Origin: Streptomyces sp.
Lineage (GTDB): Bacteria; Actinomycetota; Actinomycetes; Streptomycetales; Streptomycetaceae
Assembly: GCA_013362785.1 (NCBI GenBank)
Contig: JABFVM010000374.1
Coordinates: 1-40,979 of the forward strand
Direction of reading: 5' to 3'
DNA length: 40,979 bases
Shown here: positions 29,427 through 38,164 of the stretch, piece after piece
Position numbering within the stretch: the first letter of the stretch is position 1
How the letters are laid out: the number at the start of each line of letters is the position of its first letter
The notes under the pieces: generated by a model
Seen by the model: only the letters and a program-made list of their open reading frames with translations
What the model was told of the DNA's origin: nothing
Databases searched by the model: none
Translations under genes and position numbers: made by a program

Positions 29427-30200
29427 ATGACCGCCTTTGACGAGTCGCCCGAACTCTCCCTGATGCTGGGCAAGTTGGGGGTCCGGACGGACGGGGTGCT
29501 GATGGTGCACGCCTCCCTGGGGGGCAGCGGGCTGCGGGACACCGACGTACGCGATGCCCTGCTCGACGCCCTGGGGCCCGGCGGCACGCTGGTGGTGCCC
29601 GCCTTCACCCAGGAGAACTCGCGTACGTCGCGGGCCCACCGGGCGCGGACCGTCGGCATGACGGAGCAGGAGCAGGAGCGGTTCCGGGCGTCGATGCCGG
29701 CCTTCGACCCCGGCGGCACGCCGTGCACGGCGATGGGGGTTCTCGCCGAGTGCGTCCGTACGACGCCGGGGGCCGTGCGCAGTTCGCATCCGCAGACGTC
29801 CATGGCGGGGCTCGGGCCGCGCGCCGCCGAACTGCTCGACGGGCACGACCCGCGCTGTCTGCTCGGGGAGCGCTCCCCGCTCGCCCGACTGTACGACGCG
29901 CGGGCGCAGGTGCTGCTGCTGCGGGTGGGGTTCGAGGTGTGCACCGCGTTCCATCTCGCCGAGTACCGGACGACACCGCCGAGGCCCGGGCGGACGTATC
30001 ACTGTGTGGTCGGTGAGCGGGGGAACTGGGTGTCGTACGAGGACACCGCACTGGATGACTCGGATTTCGCCGCGCTGGGCGACCGGCTTCCCGAGGAGCT
30101 GGTGGTCCGGGGCCAACTCGCCGGAAAAGAGGTCACGTTGGTGGAGATGCGGTCCGCCGTTGATTTCGTCTGCGAGCGGATGTCCGGATATCGCCACTGA
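29427..30200 (+). CDS. AAC(3)-family acetyltransferase associated with the Fxs locus
   Basis: A 257-residue protein with the aminoglycoside 3-N-acetyltransferase fold: LMVHASLGGSGL near the start, GGTLVVPAFTQENSR, a FDPGGTPCTAMGVLAECVRTTPGAVRSSHPQTSMAGLG block and LLRVGFEVCTAFHLAEY. The SSHPQTSMAGLG block is the most conserved AAC(3) motif. The ATG is one base after the fxsB stop, so the two are one transcription unit. AAC(3)-like genes are repeatedly seen beside fxsB, so the natural substrate is more likely an amino group on the modified peptide than a drug. Resistance to aminoglycosides should not be assumed. The 109-base gap after it has GGCCGGAT-type dyads but no clear terminator. Confidence 0.88.
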   Translation: MTAFDESPELSLMLGKLGVRTDGVLMVHASLGGSGLRDTDVRDALLDALGPGGTLVVPAFTQENSRTSRAHRARTVGMTEQEQERFRASMPAFDPGGTPCTAMGVLAECVRTTPGAVRSSHPQTSMAGLGPRAAELLDGHDPRCLLGERSPLARLYDARAQVLLLRVGFEVCTAFHLAEYRTTPPRPGRTYHCVVGERGNWVSYEDTALDDSDFAALGDRLPEELVVRGQLAGKEVTLVEMRSAVDFVCERMSGYRH

Positions 30201-30309
30201 ATGACGTGAAACCGCCGACACGTTCGGCCGGATCGTCGGGCACATTGTTGGTCCGGCCGGATGACACCGTCGGCGGGGCGAGGCGTCGTCAGCCGTTGCA
30301 GGGGGGCGC

Positions 30310-31641
30310 GTGAACGTACCGGAGCGGGGTCGCGAGTCGGACAACCGGCCCTACTTCTTTCTGAGTTACGCCCACACACCGGCCTGGAGCCCAGGTGGCG
30401 GCGACCCCGACCACTGGGTCCATGTACTCTTCACCGACCTGTGCGACCACATCATGGCGCTGACGGACCTGCCCGCCGGAGCGCCCGCCGGGTTCATGGA
30501 CCGTGAAATGCGTTCCGGCGACGGATGGCCGGAGAAACTCAGTGAGAACCTGGCCCTGTGCCGGGTGTTCGTCCCCCTTTTCTCGCCCCGCTACTTCACC
30601 AGCGAGATGTGCGGGCGCGAGTGGTTCGCGTTCAACGAGCGGATCCTGCGGGCCCGGGCCCGGGGGGCCGGCGACGTCCCGGCCATCGTGCCCGCGCTGT
30701 GGACGCGCGTCGAATACACCCAACTCCCGGATTCCGTACGGCACATCCACATCGACAACGCCTTCGGGGAGCGGTACGCCGCTCACGGGATATACGGGCT
30801 GATCAAACTCAACCGGCTGCACGACGAGTACGAGGAGACGGTGCTGGGGCTCGCGCAGCGCATCGTGCGGGTCGCCCACGAGTCCCCGCTGCCCGCCAGC
30901 CGGCCCCGCCCGTACGAGTCCACGCCCAGCGCCTTCAAGCCGCGCGGCGAGGGACCCCGTCACATCCATCTGACCGTGGCGGCGCCCACCCGCGACACCA
31001 TCCCCGAGCACCGCGACACCCGCCCGTACGGCGAGGACCCGCAGGACTGGAACCCGTACCACTCGGAGAGCACCCGGTCGCTGCCCGCCCTCGCCGAGGA
31101 ACTGATCCGGTCTCTGGACTACCGCATCACGGTGTCCTCCTTCGACGACGAGGACACCAGTGGTGAGGAGAGGGCCGACCCGGGTGCCGGGGGCGATCAC
31201 GAGAAGGAGCGGCCGTCGGGCCGGCCGGGCATCCTCCTCGTCGACCGCTGGGTCCTCACCGACGAGGAACACCGGCGCAGGCTCAAGGAGTTCGACTCGC
31301 TGGCGCGCCCCTGGGTCAGCGCCGTCATTCCCTGGAACCGGTCCGACGTGCAGTGCCACGGCGAGGAGGGCCGCAAGCTCACCGAGGACCTGGAGCGCAC
31401 CCTGCCGCTCATCCTGGACCGGGGCCGGCGCACCGAGTGCCGGATGGCCGTGAACGGCGTCCCCAGCCTCAAGGCCTTCACCGACGTCCTCCCGGCCGTC
31501 GTGGCCCACACGACCCGGCAGTACCTCAAGCACGCGGAGGCGCACCCGCCCCCGGGCCCGCACGTGCCACGGCCCCGTCTCATGGGCCCGACCCATCAGC
31601 CGTACCCGGATGCGGGACCCGACAGCGGAGGAGAAGCATGA
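30310..31641 (+). CDS. fxsC: TIR-like protein FxsC
   Basis: A 443-residue protein. The N-terminal domain (about 13-190) is TIR-like: RPYFFLSYAHTP, a GFMDREMRSGDGWPEKLSEN segment and RVFVPLFSPRYFTSEMCGREW. The Glu of GREW sits where TIR NADases have their catalytic Glu. A disordered linker follows, then a C-terminal domain (about 235-425) with GILLVDRWVL, WVSAVIPWNRSDVQCHGEEG and ITVSSFDDEDT, matching the C-terminal part of FxsC proteins. GTG at 30310 follows a G-run that can serve as a ribosome site. It overlaps fxsT by ATGA. Whether it cleaves NAD or only binds partners is unknown. It is a constant member of Fxs loci. Confidence 0.88.
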   Translation: MNVPERGRESDNRPYFFLSYAHTPAWSPGGGDPDHWVHVLFTDLCDHIMALTDLPAGAPAGFMDREMRSGDGWPEKLSENLALCRVFVPLFSPRYFTSEMCGREWFAFNERILRARARGAGDVPAIVPALWTRVEYTQLPDSVRHIHIDNAFGERYAAHGIYGLIKLNRLHDEYEETVLGLAQRIVRVAHESPLPASRPRPYESTPSAFKPRGEGPRHIHLTVAAPTRDTIPEHRDTRPYGEDPQDWNPYHSESTRSLPALAEELIRSLDYRITVSSFDDEDTSGEERADPGAGGDHEKERPSGRPGILLVDRWVLTDEEHRRRLKEFDSLARPWVSAVIPWNRSDVQCHGEEGRKLTEDLERTLPLILDRGRRTECRMAVNGVPSLKAFTDVLPAVVAHTTRQYLKHAEAHPPPGPHVPRPRLMGPTHQPYPDAGPDSGGEA

Positions 31642-34600
31642 CGGCCGCGCACGACGGACGCATCATCACCTTCTACTCGTACAAGGGGGGAACCGGCCGC
31701 ACGATGGCCCTGGCCAACGCCGCGTGGATCCTCGCGGCCAACGGCCGGCGTGTCCTCGCCGTCGACTGGGACCTGGAGGCGCCCGGTCTGCACCGGTTCT
31801 TCCATCCGTTCCTCGACCCCAACGCCCTCGCGGCGACCACGGGAGTCATCGACATCATCAACGAGTACGCCTCGGCCGCGACCAGCGGCGTCCAGCGCTC
31901 CGGGCCCTGGCACCTGGACTTCGCGGATGTCGAGCAGCACGCCATCTCACTGACGCCGGAGCGCCTGGGCCTGCGGTTCGCGGACGGCGGCTCGCTCGAC
32001 TTCCTGTCCGCGGGGCAGCAGAACCGCACCTACTCGACCACGCTGTCGGCGTTCGAGTGGGACAACTTCTACGATCGCCTGGGCGGCGGCATGTTCCTCG
32101 ACGCGTTGCGCGACAGCATGCGGGCGTCGTACGACTACGTCCTGATCGACAGCCGCACCGGTCTGTCGGACAACGCCGACATCTGCACCATGCAGATGCC
32201 CGACGTCCTCGTGGACTGCTTCACGCTCAGCGACCAGTCGATGGACGGCGCCGCCGCGGTGGCCCGCAGCGTCCACGACGGCTACCGCGAGCGCAGGATC
32301 CGGGTGCTGCCGGTGCCGATGCGCATCGACGAGGGCGAGAAGGAGAAGGTCGACGCGGGACGGGCGCTGGCCCGGCTCAAGTTCGACGGCCTGCCCAAGG
32401 GGCCCGACGACAACGACCTCAGCGCCGAGGAGCAGACCGCCTACTGGGGGAACGTCGAGATCCCGTACCGGCCGTACTACGCCTACGAGGAAACCCTGGC
32501 CACCGTCGGGGACGAGAGCGGCATCGCCAACTCGCTGCTGTCCGCGTTCGAGCGCCTCACCGCCGTGATCTCGGAGGGCGAGGTCACCTCGCTGCCCCCG
32601 GTCCCGGAGCCGGTGCGGCTGCGCTGCCGTGACGCGTTCCTGCGGCGGCGGCCCATGACGAGCGCGGCGGACATCGTGGTGGCGTACGCGGCCGAGAACC
32701 GTATGTGGGCCGACTGGATCGAGGCGCGGCTGAAGCGGGCCGGCTGCCAGGTGACCCTGCACGACATATCGTCCGGCCCCGTCGAGCGCCCGGACGTCAC
32801 GGTGCGCACCCTGGTGCTGCTGTCGAACGCCTTCCAGAAGTCCCGGTACGCCGACGCGGTCTGGCGTGCCCTGACCGAGTCCGACCCGGACGCGCCGAGC
32901 GGCGTGATGATCCCGCTGCGGGTCGACGAGGTGCGGCTGCTCACCTCCTATCTGGACCACAACCCGGTCGACCTGCACCGCCTGGACGAGGCGAACTGCG
33001 TCGCCGGTCTGCTCGGTGCCGTCGGGCTGCCCGCGCAGTCGGTCGAGTCCGGCACGGTCGGCCCGCGCTTCCCCGGCAACACGCCCGCGCACTGGAACTC
33101 GCCGATGCGCAACAGCACGTTCACCGGCCGCAACCTCATCCTCGACCGCGTACGCGACCAGCTCGCCAGCGGCGTGTCCGGTGTCGTGCCGCAGCCGCTG
33201 ACCCTGTTCGGGCTCGGTGGGGTCGGCAAGACGCAGGTGGCCATCGAGTACGTGCACCGCTTCATGGCCGACTACGACCTGGTGTGGTGGACCTCGGCCG
33301 AGCACGAGGACAACGTGCTCGCCTCGCTCGCCGACCTGGGCGCCCGGATCGGCGCGCCGGGCGGCGACGACATGACACTGGCCGGCCAGGAGGCCGTGGC
33401 GATGCTGGCCCGGGGGCTGCCGACCAAACGCTGGATCCTGGTCTTCGACAACGCCGACGACCCGTCCTGGCTCACCCGCTACTTCCCGCAGGGCGGCGGC
33501 GGGCACATCCTCATCACCTCGCGCAACCAGGCGTGGGCGCAGCAGGGGTCGTCCATGCCCATCGACGTGTTCCTGCGCGACGAGAGCGTCGAGCACCTCA
33601 CCCGCAGGGCCTCCGGGCTCAGCTCCGACGAGGCCGACCAGGTGGCGAGCGCGGTGGGCGACCTGCCGCTCGCGGTCGAGCAGACGGCGGCCTGGCTCGC
33701 CGAGACCGCCACCCCCATCGACGACTACCTGCGGCAGCTGGCCGAGCAGACCACCGACGTCCTCGCGCTCAACCAGCCCGCCGACTACTCCCACTCGGTG
33801 GCGGCGACCTGGAACATCTCCATCGCCCGACTGAAGGAACGATCCCCCGCCTCCGTCCGGCTGCTCCAGCTGTGCGCGTTCCTCGCCCCCGAGCCGATCT
33901 CGTCCCAGCTCCTCTACAGCAAGGAGATGATCGACGCGCTACGGCCCTACGACCCCTCCCTGCAGGAGAGCCTGCTGCTGGGCCGGGTCGTCCGGGAGAT
34001 CGGCCGGTTCGCGCTGGCCAAGGTCGACCAGGTCAGCAACAGCATCCAGGTCCACCGGCTGGTGCAGGCCGTGATCCGCGACCAGCTGACCGAGGAGGAG
34101 CAGCAGCAGGCCCGGCACGTCGTGCACACCGTGCTCGCCGGTGCCCGTCCCGACGGCGACGAACCCATCGACGACCCGGAGTCCTGGCCGCGCTTCGCCG
34201 TCATCTGGCCGCACCTGGGTGCCTCGGACGCCCGTAACTGCACCGAGGCTCCCACCCGCCGCCTGCTCATCGACCGCGTCCGCTACCTCTGGAAGCGCGG
34301 CGACTTCCCCGGCGCGCAGCGCCTCGGCGAGGATCTGCTCGCCCACTGGAAGGAACTGCTCGGCGACGACGACGTGCAGTACCTGTATCTGCGCTGCCAG
34401 CTCGCGAGCGTCCTCCGCTCCCAGGGGCGCTATGTGGAGTCCCGCGCGATCGACGAGGAGTTGCTGGAGCGCCAGCGCCGCGTCCTCGGGCCGTCCCACC
34501 CCCACACCTACGTGACCACGTCCAACCTGGCCAGCGATCTCGCAGCGCTCGGCGAGTACCGGTCGGCGGTCGGCCTCGCCCGTGAGGCGCACGACGGGTT

Positions 34601-35573
34601 CAGCCAGATCTTCCACGAGTCGCACCGCCGTACCCTGAGCGCCGCCAACAACCTGGCGCTCGCCCTGCGCATGGTGGGCCGCTACGGCGACGCGCGCGTC
34701 CTGGACCAGGACACCCTGGACCGCCGTATGGAGGTCCTGGGCCCCGACCACCCCTACACGCTCGCGTCCGCCGAGCGGCTGGGCCGCGATCTGCGCGAGG
34801 TCGGCCGCTACTCGGAGTCCGTGGCACTGCTGTCCCGGACGTACGACGCCCACAAGCGCATCCTGGGCAAGGACTTCCCGGGCACCCTGCGGTGCGCCAA
34901 GTCGCTCGCCGTGTCGCTGCGCCGGGCCGGGCAGTTCGAGGATGCCCGGCGGCTGACGACGGCGACCCGTGGCCAGTACCGGGCGCAGTACCCGAAGCCG
35001 ACCCCGGACTCGCTGGCCTGCGATCTGAACCTGGCCGCCGACCTGTTCGCGGCCGACGAGCGCGAAGCCGCGCGCGAGGTGGCCATGGAGGCGCTGGCCG
35101 AGTACCGGAAGGTGCCGGGCGAGGCCCACCCCTACACCCAGGCCGCCCTGAACAACCTCGGTATCTTCCACTGGGGCTGCGGCGACATCGAGGAGGCGGC
35201 GGAGGTGTTCCGCCAGGTGCTGCCGCGGATGGCGGAGGTGCTGGGGGAGCAGCATCCGCACATCCTGTTCACCGAGATCAACTACGCCAACGTCCTCGCC
35301 GACCAGGGCCGTCTGGAGGAGGCGCTGGAGCTGGAGAAGAAGGCGATGGTCACCCTGGGCTCCGTGCTCGGGCAGCACCATCCGGAGACCCTGGCCGTGG
35401 TCGCCAACTTCACCCTCACGCTGGACGCGCTCGGGCGGGGCGAGGAGGCCCGCCGGGCGCGCGACGAGACCATGGAGGAGCTGCGCCGGCTGCTCGGGGA
35501 GGACAACGGGATCATCCGTGTCGCGTCCGAGGGACGCCGCATCTACCGGGATCTGGAGCCGTTGGCCGTGTGA
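31638..35573 (+). CDS. fxsT: FxsT: ParA-like P-loop, TIR-like, NB-ARC and TPR protein
   Basis: A 1311-residue protein. Residues 1-320 are a ParA/MinD-type ATPase: SYKGGTGRTMALANAAW (deviant Walker A), DWDLEAPGLHRFFHPF and YDYVLIDSRTGLSDNA. About 341-464 is a TIR-like domain (VVAYAAENRMWADWIEARLK, then LVLLSNAFQKSRYADAVW). About 490-760 is an NB-ARC NTPase with LFGLGGVGKTQVAIEYV, WILVFDNADD and LITSRNQ, followed by a winged helix. From about 880 to 1290 are TPR-type repeats of the HPYTL kind (GPSHPHTYVTTSNLASDLAALGEY). This is the full FxsT layout of Fxs loci and a STAND-type signalling protein. TPRs would sense a ligand, NB-ARC oligomerise, TIR act. ATG at 31638 has GGAGGAG upstream and overlaps fxsC. 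Confidence 0.92.
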   Translation: MTAAHDGRIITFYSYKGGTGRTMALANAAWILAANGRRVLAVDWDLEAPGLHRFFHPFLDPNALAATTGVIDIINEYASAATSGVQRSGPWHLDFADVEQHAISLTPERLGLRFADGGSLDFLSAGQQNRTYSTTLSAFEWDNFYDRLGGGMFLDALRDSMRASYDYVLIDSRTGLSDNADICTMQMPDVLVDCFTLSDQSMDGAAAVARSVHDGYRERRIRVLPVPMRIDEGEKEKVDAGRALARLKFDGLPKGPDDNDLSAEEQTAYWGNVEIPYRPYYAYEETLATVGDESGIANSLLSAFERLTAVISEGEVTSLPPVPEPVRLRCRDAFLRRRPMTSAADIVVAYAAENRMWADWIEARLKRAGCQVTLHDISSGPVERPDVTVRTLVLLSNAFQKSRYADAVWRALTESDPDAPSGVMIPLRVDEVRLLTSYLDHNPVDLHRLDEANCVAGLLGAVGLPAQSVESGTVGPRFPGNTPAHWNSPMRNSTFTGRNLILDRVRDQLASGVSGVVPQPLTLFGLGGVGKTQVAIEYVHRFMADYDLVWWTSAEHEDNVLASLADLGARIGAPGGDDMTLAGQEAVAMLARGLPTKRWILVFDNADDPSWLTRYFPQGGGGHILITSRNQAWAQQGSSMPIDVFLRDESVEHLTRRASGLSSDEADQVASAVGDLPLAVEQTAAWLAETATPIDDYLRQLAEQTTDVLALNQPADYSHSVAATWNISIARLKERSPASVRLLQLCAFLAPEPISSQLLYSKEMIDALRPYDPSLQESLLLGRVVREIGRFALAKVDQVSNSIQVHRLVQAVIRDQLTEEEQQQARHVVHTVLAGARPDGDEPIDDPESWPRFAVIWPHLGASDARNCTEAPTRRLLIDRVRYLWKRGDFPGAQRLGEDLLAHWKELLGDDDVQYLYLRCQLASVLRSQGRYVESRAIDEELLERQRRVLGPSHPHTYVTTSNLASDLAALGEYRSAVGLAREAHDGFSQIFHESHRRTLSAANNLALALRMVGRYGDARVLDQDTLDRRMEVLGPDHPYTLASAERLGRDLREVGRYSESVALLSRTYDAHKRILGKDFPGTLRCAKSLAVSLRRAGQFEDARRLTTATRGQYRAQYPKPTPDSLACDLNLAADLFAADEREAAREVAMEALAEYRKVPGEAHPYTQAALNNLGIFHWGCGDIEEAAEVFRQVLPRMAEVLGEQHPHILFTEINYANVLADQGRLEEALELEKKAMVTLGSVLGQHHPETLAVVANFTLTLDALGRGEEARRARDETMEELRRLLGEDNGIIRVASEGRRIYRDLEPLAV

Positions 35574-35586
35574 ACGGCCCGGCCGG

Positions 35587-36462
35587 TCAGACGACGGGTC
35601 CGCCGATGAGCCAGTCGATGATCCGGGGCAGGGCGCGCAGTGCGGTGAAGTGGGCCGCCGCGGGGTCGACGACCTTCCTGGACTGCGGTATGCGCGCGGC
35701 CAGCCAGGAAGTGTGGGAGACGGGCGAGAAGACGTCGTGCTCCCCGTGCCAGAGCAGCACGGGCACCCGGATGTCCGCGGGATCGAACCCCCAGGGCCCG
35801 GTCAGGGCCAGGATGTCGTCGATCCAGCCGTAGGGGGAACGGCGCAGCGCCTCCCGGAAGTTGCGCAGCATCATCGAGCGGATCGCCGTGTCCGCGACGA
35901 TCGACCGGTCGTCGTCGGTGAGGTCCTTGCGCAGCTCCGCGAGCAGCCGCTCGGGGTCCCGCCCGATCGCCGTGGACCTCGGGATGAGCCGGGCCGCGAA
36001 GCGTTCCGGGTCGGTGTACGCCGTGCGGAACTCGTCGACGTTGGACGGTGCCATACCGGCGAACCAGTCGAGTCCCTCCGCGTCGCGCGGGGCGAGTCCC
36101 ACGAGGGCGGCGGCCCGGGTCACCCGGTCCGGCAGCAGCGCGGCGCAGGCCAGCGCGTGCGGTGCGCCGCCGGAGCGGCCGACCACCGCGAAGCTGTCCA
36201 GCTCCAGCGCGTCGGCGACCACCGAGACGTCCTGGACGACGTCCGCGACCTGGCGGCCCTGGTTGCGGTCCGAACCGCCGTATCCGGGGCGGTCGTAGCT
36301 GATCAGACAGGCACCCCGGTGGTAGAGGAACATCGACCGGGGGCGGGGGCCGACGCGGCTGCCCGGCATGCCGTGCAGCAGGAACACCGCCCGCCCCCGG
36401 GGGTCGCCCGAGACCTCCACCCGTAACTGCCGCCCGTCCGCCGTCCGCACATGGTCAGACAC
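35587..36462 (-). CDS. Alpha/beta-fold hydrolase
   Basis: About 291 residues with the usual alpha/beta hydrolase order: oxyanion loop FLLHGMPGSR (27-36), ISYDRPGYGGSD, nucleophile elbow VGRSGGAP (Ser97), catalytic Asp in LLWHGEHDVFSP and His in PAAAHFTAL. The GTG at 36460-36462 has GGGGGAG eight bases upstream on the minus strand. Members cleave esters, epoxides, lactones or haloalkanes; the substrate cannot be told. It converges with fxsT (13 bases between stops) and lies downstream of the lipoprotein gene with a 157-base gap that contains a GCGCGCGCG tract near 36520. Confidence 0.9.
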   Translation of the reverse strand: MSDHVRTADGRQLRVEVSGDPRGRAVFLLHGMPGSRVGPRPRSMFLYHRGACLISYDRPGYGGSDRNQGRQVADVVQDVSVVADALELDSFAVVGRSGGAPHALACAALLPDRVTRAAALVGLAPRDAEGLDWFAGMAPSNVDEFRTAYTDPERFAARLIPRSTAIGRDPERLLAELRKDLTDDDRSIVADTAIRSMMLRNFREALRRSPYGWIDDILALTGPWGFDPADIRVPVLLWHGEHDVFSPVSHTSWLAARIPQSRKVVDPAAAHFTALRALPRIIDWLIGGPVV

Positions 36463-36619
36463 CGCCGCGCTCCCCCTCTCGAAGCCCCACACCGGGGCCA
36501 CGATGCACGTCCTTTGCCCATACGCGCGCGCGCCGAAACGACGAATCCGCCCAACCACCTTGCACACAAGGCGACTTGACTTGCCGTCAGGCGCCTACAA
36601 CCCCCATCGGTCGCTCCCG

Positions 36620-37978
36620 TCACTTCATCTGCGCCACAGCGGCACCGAGGCCGGCCGCGAGCCGTTCCGCCGCCGCGACGTCCTTGCGGTCCGCCGCCTC
36701 CCGGGCCTCTCGCAGATCCGCCGTGACCTCGGCGGAGGCAGCGGAGTCGTCCCGCAGCCGCTCCCAGACGAGCTCCAGGCTGGTCACGTCACCCGCGACC
36801 GCCCCCGCGGCCCCGGCCGCCGCGTCGGTCCCCAGCTGCCGTGCCCACAGGGCGAACCGCGCCAGGTCGACCGTCCGCACGGGCTCGTGGCGCAGCCGCA
36901 GGTCCGAGGTGTTCTGCGCGACCCGCAGCGCGGCCTCCACCGACTCCTCCCCGTCCTTGGCGGCGACGGCCCCGGCGAGCGAGTCGAGGTCACGGGTCAT
37001 CTGACGGTCCAGCAGTCTCGGTACGGCGTCGGAGGCGCGGTACGCCGCCCAGGCGGCCCGCACCGCGCCGAGGTCGGCGGCGGTGACCTCGCCGTCCTGT
37101 GCGGACCGTGCCGCACGGTCGAGCGCGGCCAACCGCGCGGGCAGCGGCCCCGGTCGGGCGTCGGTGGGCACCGCGAGGGACACCGCCTCCAGGTCGCCGC
37201 CCTGGCCGCCCGTGGAGAACTCGCCGTAGCCCGGTGCGAAGGTCTTGTCCTCGGTCGAGCCGTCCATGTGCACCTCGCGCACGGTGATCGCGCCGTCGAC
37301 CTTGCCGTACGGCCCGTCGACGGTCCGGTCGACCTCCTTGACGGTGACCTCCTCGAAGACGACGCCGGGCAGGTTCTCCGGCCGGTAGACGTCCCCCCGC
37401 TGCGGATCCGCGGGCATGATCATCGCGGCGGGTGCCTCGTCCCGGCCGGCCTGCCAGGTGCCCTCGGTGTCCGCGACCACGCCGTCCTCGTAGTTGAAGA
37501 CGTCCTCGCCGAGGTACCAGACGGAACCGTCGTCGGCCTGGGCGTACCAGTCGAGGGCGACCTCGTGGACACGGCCGGCGGAGTAGGCGACGTACTGCTC
37601 GGTCAGGGCGTGGACCGTCCGGCCGTCGAAGGTGATCGTCTTGGTGCCGGGCAGGGAGCTCACCTCGGTGCGGAACACCTCGCCGTCCGCCTGGCCGCCC
37701 ATGACGACCTGGTCGACCTCGCTGGTGGGGTGCAGGGGGTTGGTGATCCGCGTCGGGTGGGTGAAGGACGGCTCGGCCAGGTCGACGCGGTCGCTCTCGG
37801 GCGCGAGCGGCAGACAGTCCTTGCCGGTCTCGCCGGTCGCCTCGTCGACGACATGCACACAGTCCTCGGCGCCGCCCGCCGGCTCCGACCCACCGGCGCT
37901 CCCGGAGCAGCCGCCCGCCATCAGCACGACGGCCCCCACGACGGCCCCCGGCCACAGGATCCTGCGCTGAGTGTTCAT
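36620..37978 (-). CDS. Secreted lipoprotein of unknown function, likely target of the adjacent two-component system
   Basis: A 452-residue protein with an N-terminal lipoprotein signal: basic MNTQRR, a hydrophobic stretch and AGG-Cys24, then a Ser/Gly spacer. The first half (about 60-270) is rich in beta strands (TRITNPLHPTSEVDQVVMGG, then HEVALDWYAQADDGSVWYLGEDV). The second half (about 290-452) is helical and Ala-rich. There is no enzyme motif I recognise. The gene lies downstream of a response regulator/kinase pair on the same strand, and three CTGAACG repeats stand about 90-120 bp before its ATG. It may act as an envelope sensor partner or stress-induced surface protein. Function unknown. 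Confidence 0.85.
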   Translation of the reverse strand: MNTQRRILWPGAVVGAVVLMAGGCSGSAGGSEPAGGAEDCVHVVDEATGETGKDCLPLAPESDRVDLAEPSFTHPTRITNPLHPTSEVDQVVMGGQADGEVFRTEVSSLPGTKTITFDGRTVHALTEQYVAYSAGRVHEVALDWYAQADDGSVWYLGEDVFNYEDGVVADTEGTWQAGRDEAPAAMIMPADPQRGDVYRPENLPGVVFEEVTVKEVDRTVDGPYGKVDGAITVREVHMDGSTEDKTFAPGYGEFSTGGQGGDLEAVSLAVPTDARPGPLPARLAALDRAARSAQDGEVTAADLGAVRAAWAAYRASDAVPRLLDRQMTRDLDSLAGAVAAKDGEESVEAALRVAQNTSDLRLRHEPVRTVDLARFALWARQLGTDAAAGAAGAVAGDVTSLELVWERLRDDSAASAEVTADLREAREAADRKDVAAAERLAAGLGAAVAQMK

Positions 37979-38069
37979 GACGGCCTCCTCGATTCGGCGC
38001 CCGGCTCCGACGCCGGTGCCGGTCCCGGTCCCGATGCCGGTCCGTTGTGCCGAGGGTCTCTCCTGGGCG

Positions 38070-38097
38070 CTGAACGGCCCCTGAACGCCCCTGAACG
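38070..38097 (-). promoter_or_regulatory. Three direct repeats, probable OmpR/PhoB-type binding site
   Basis: CTGAACG occurs at 38070-38076, 38081-38087 and 38091-38097, spaced 11 and 10 bases, one helical turn each (CGTTCAG on the minus strand). Winged-helix response regulators bind tandem half-sites with this pitch. The site lies in the 186-base gap upstream of the lipoprotein gene, next to the kinase gene. The rest of the gap has CCGGTCC hexamer repeats (38010-38043). Confidence 0.65.
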
Positions 38098-38164
38098 ACC
38101 TGTCAGAAACCGTTGTGCCGGGCGGCGGCCCGTACTGCGGCCGGACCCAGGCCGTACCCAGGCG

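Noticed and set aside
29427..30200. Aminoglycoside-resistance gene
   Set aside because: Fold fits AAC(3), but tight coupling to fxsB makes a housekeeping or RiPP role more likely; resistance is not shown by the sequence.
31947..33794. A 615-codon minus-strand frame antisense to fxsT
   Set aside because: Gly/Val/His-rich mirror of the coding strand. The plus frame contains two P-loops and TIR motifs.
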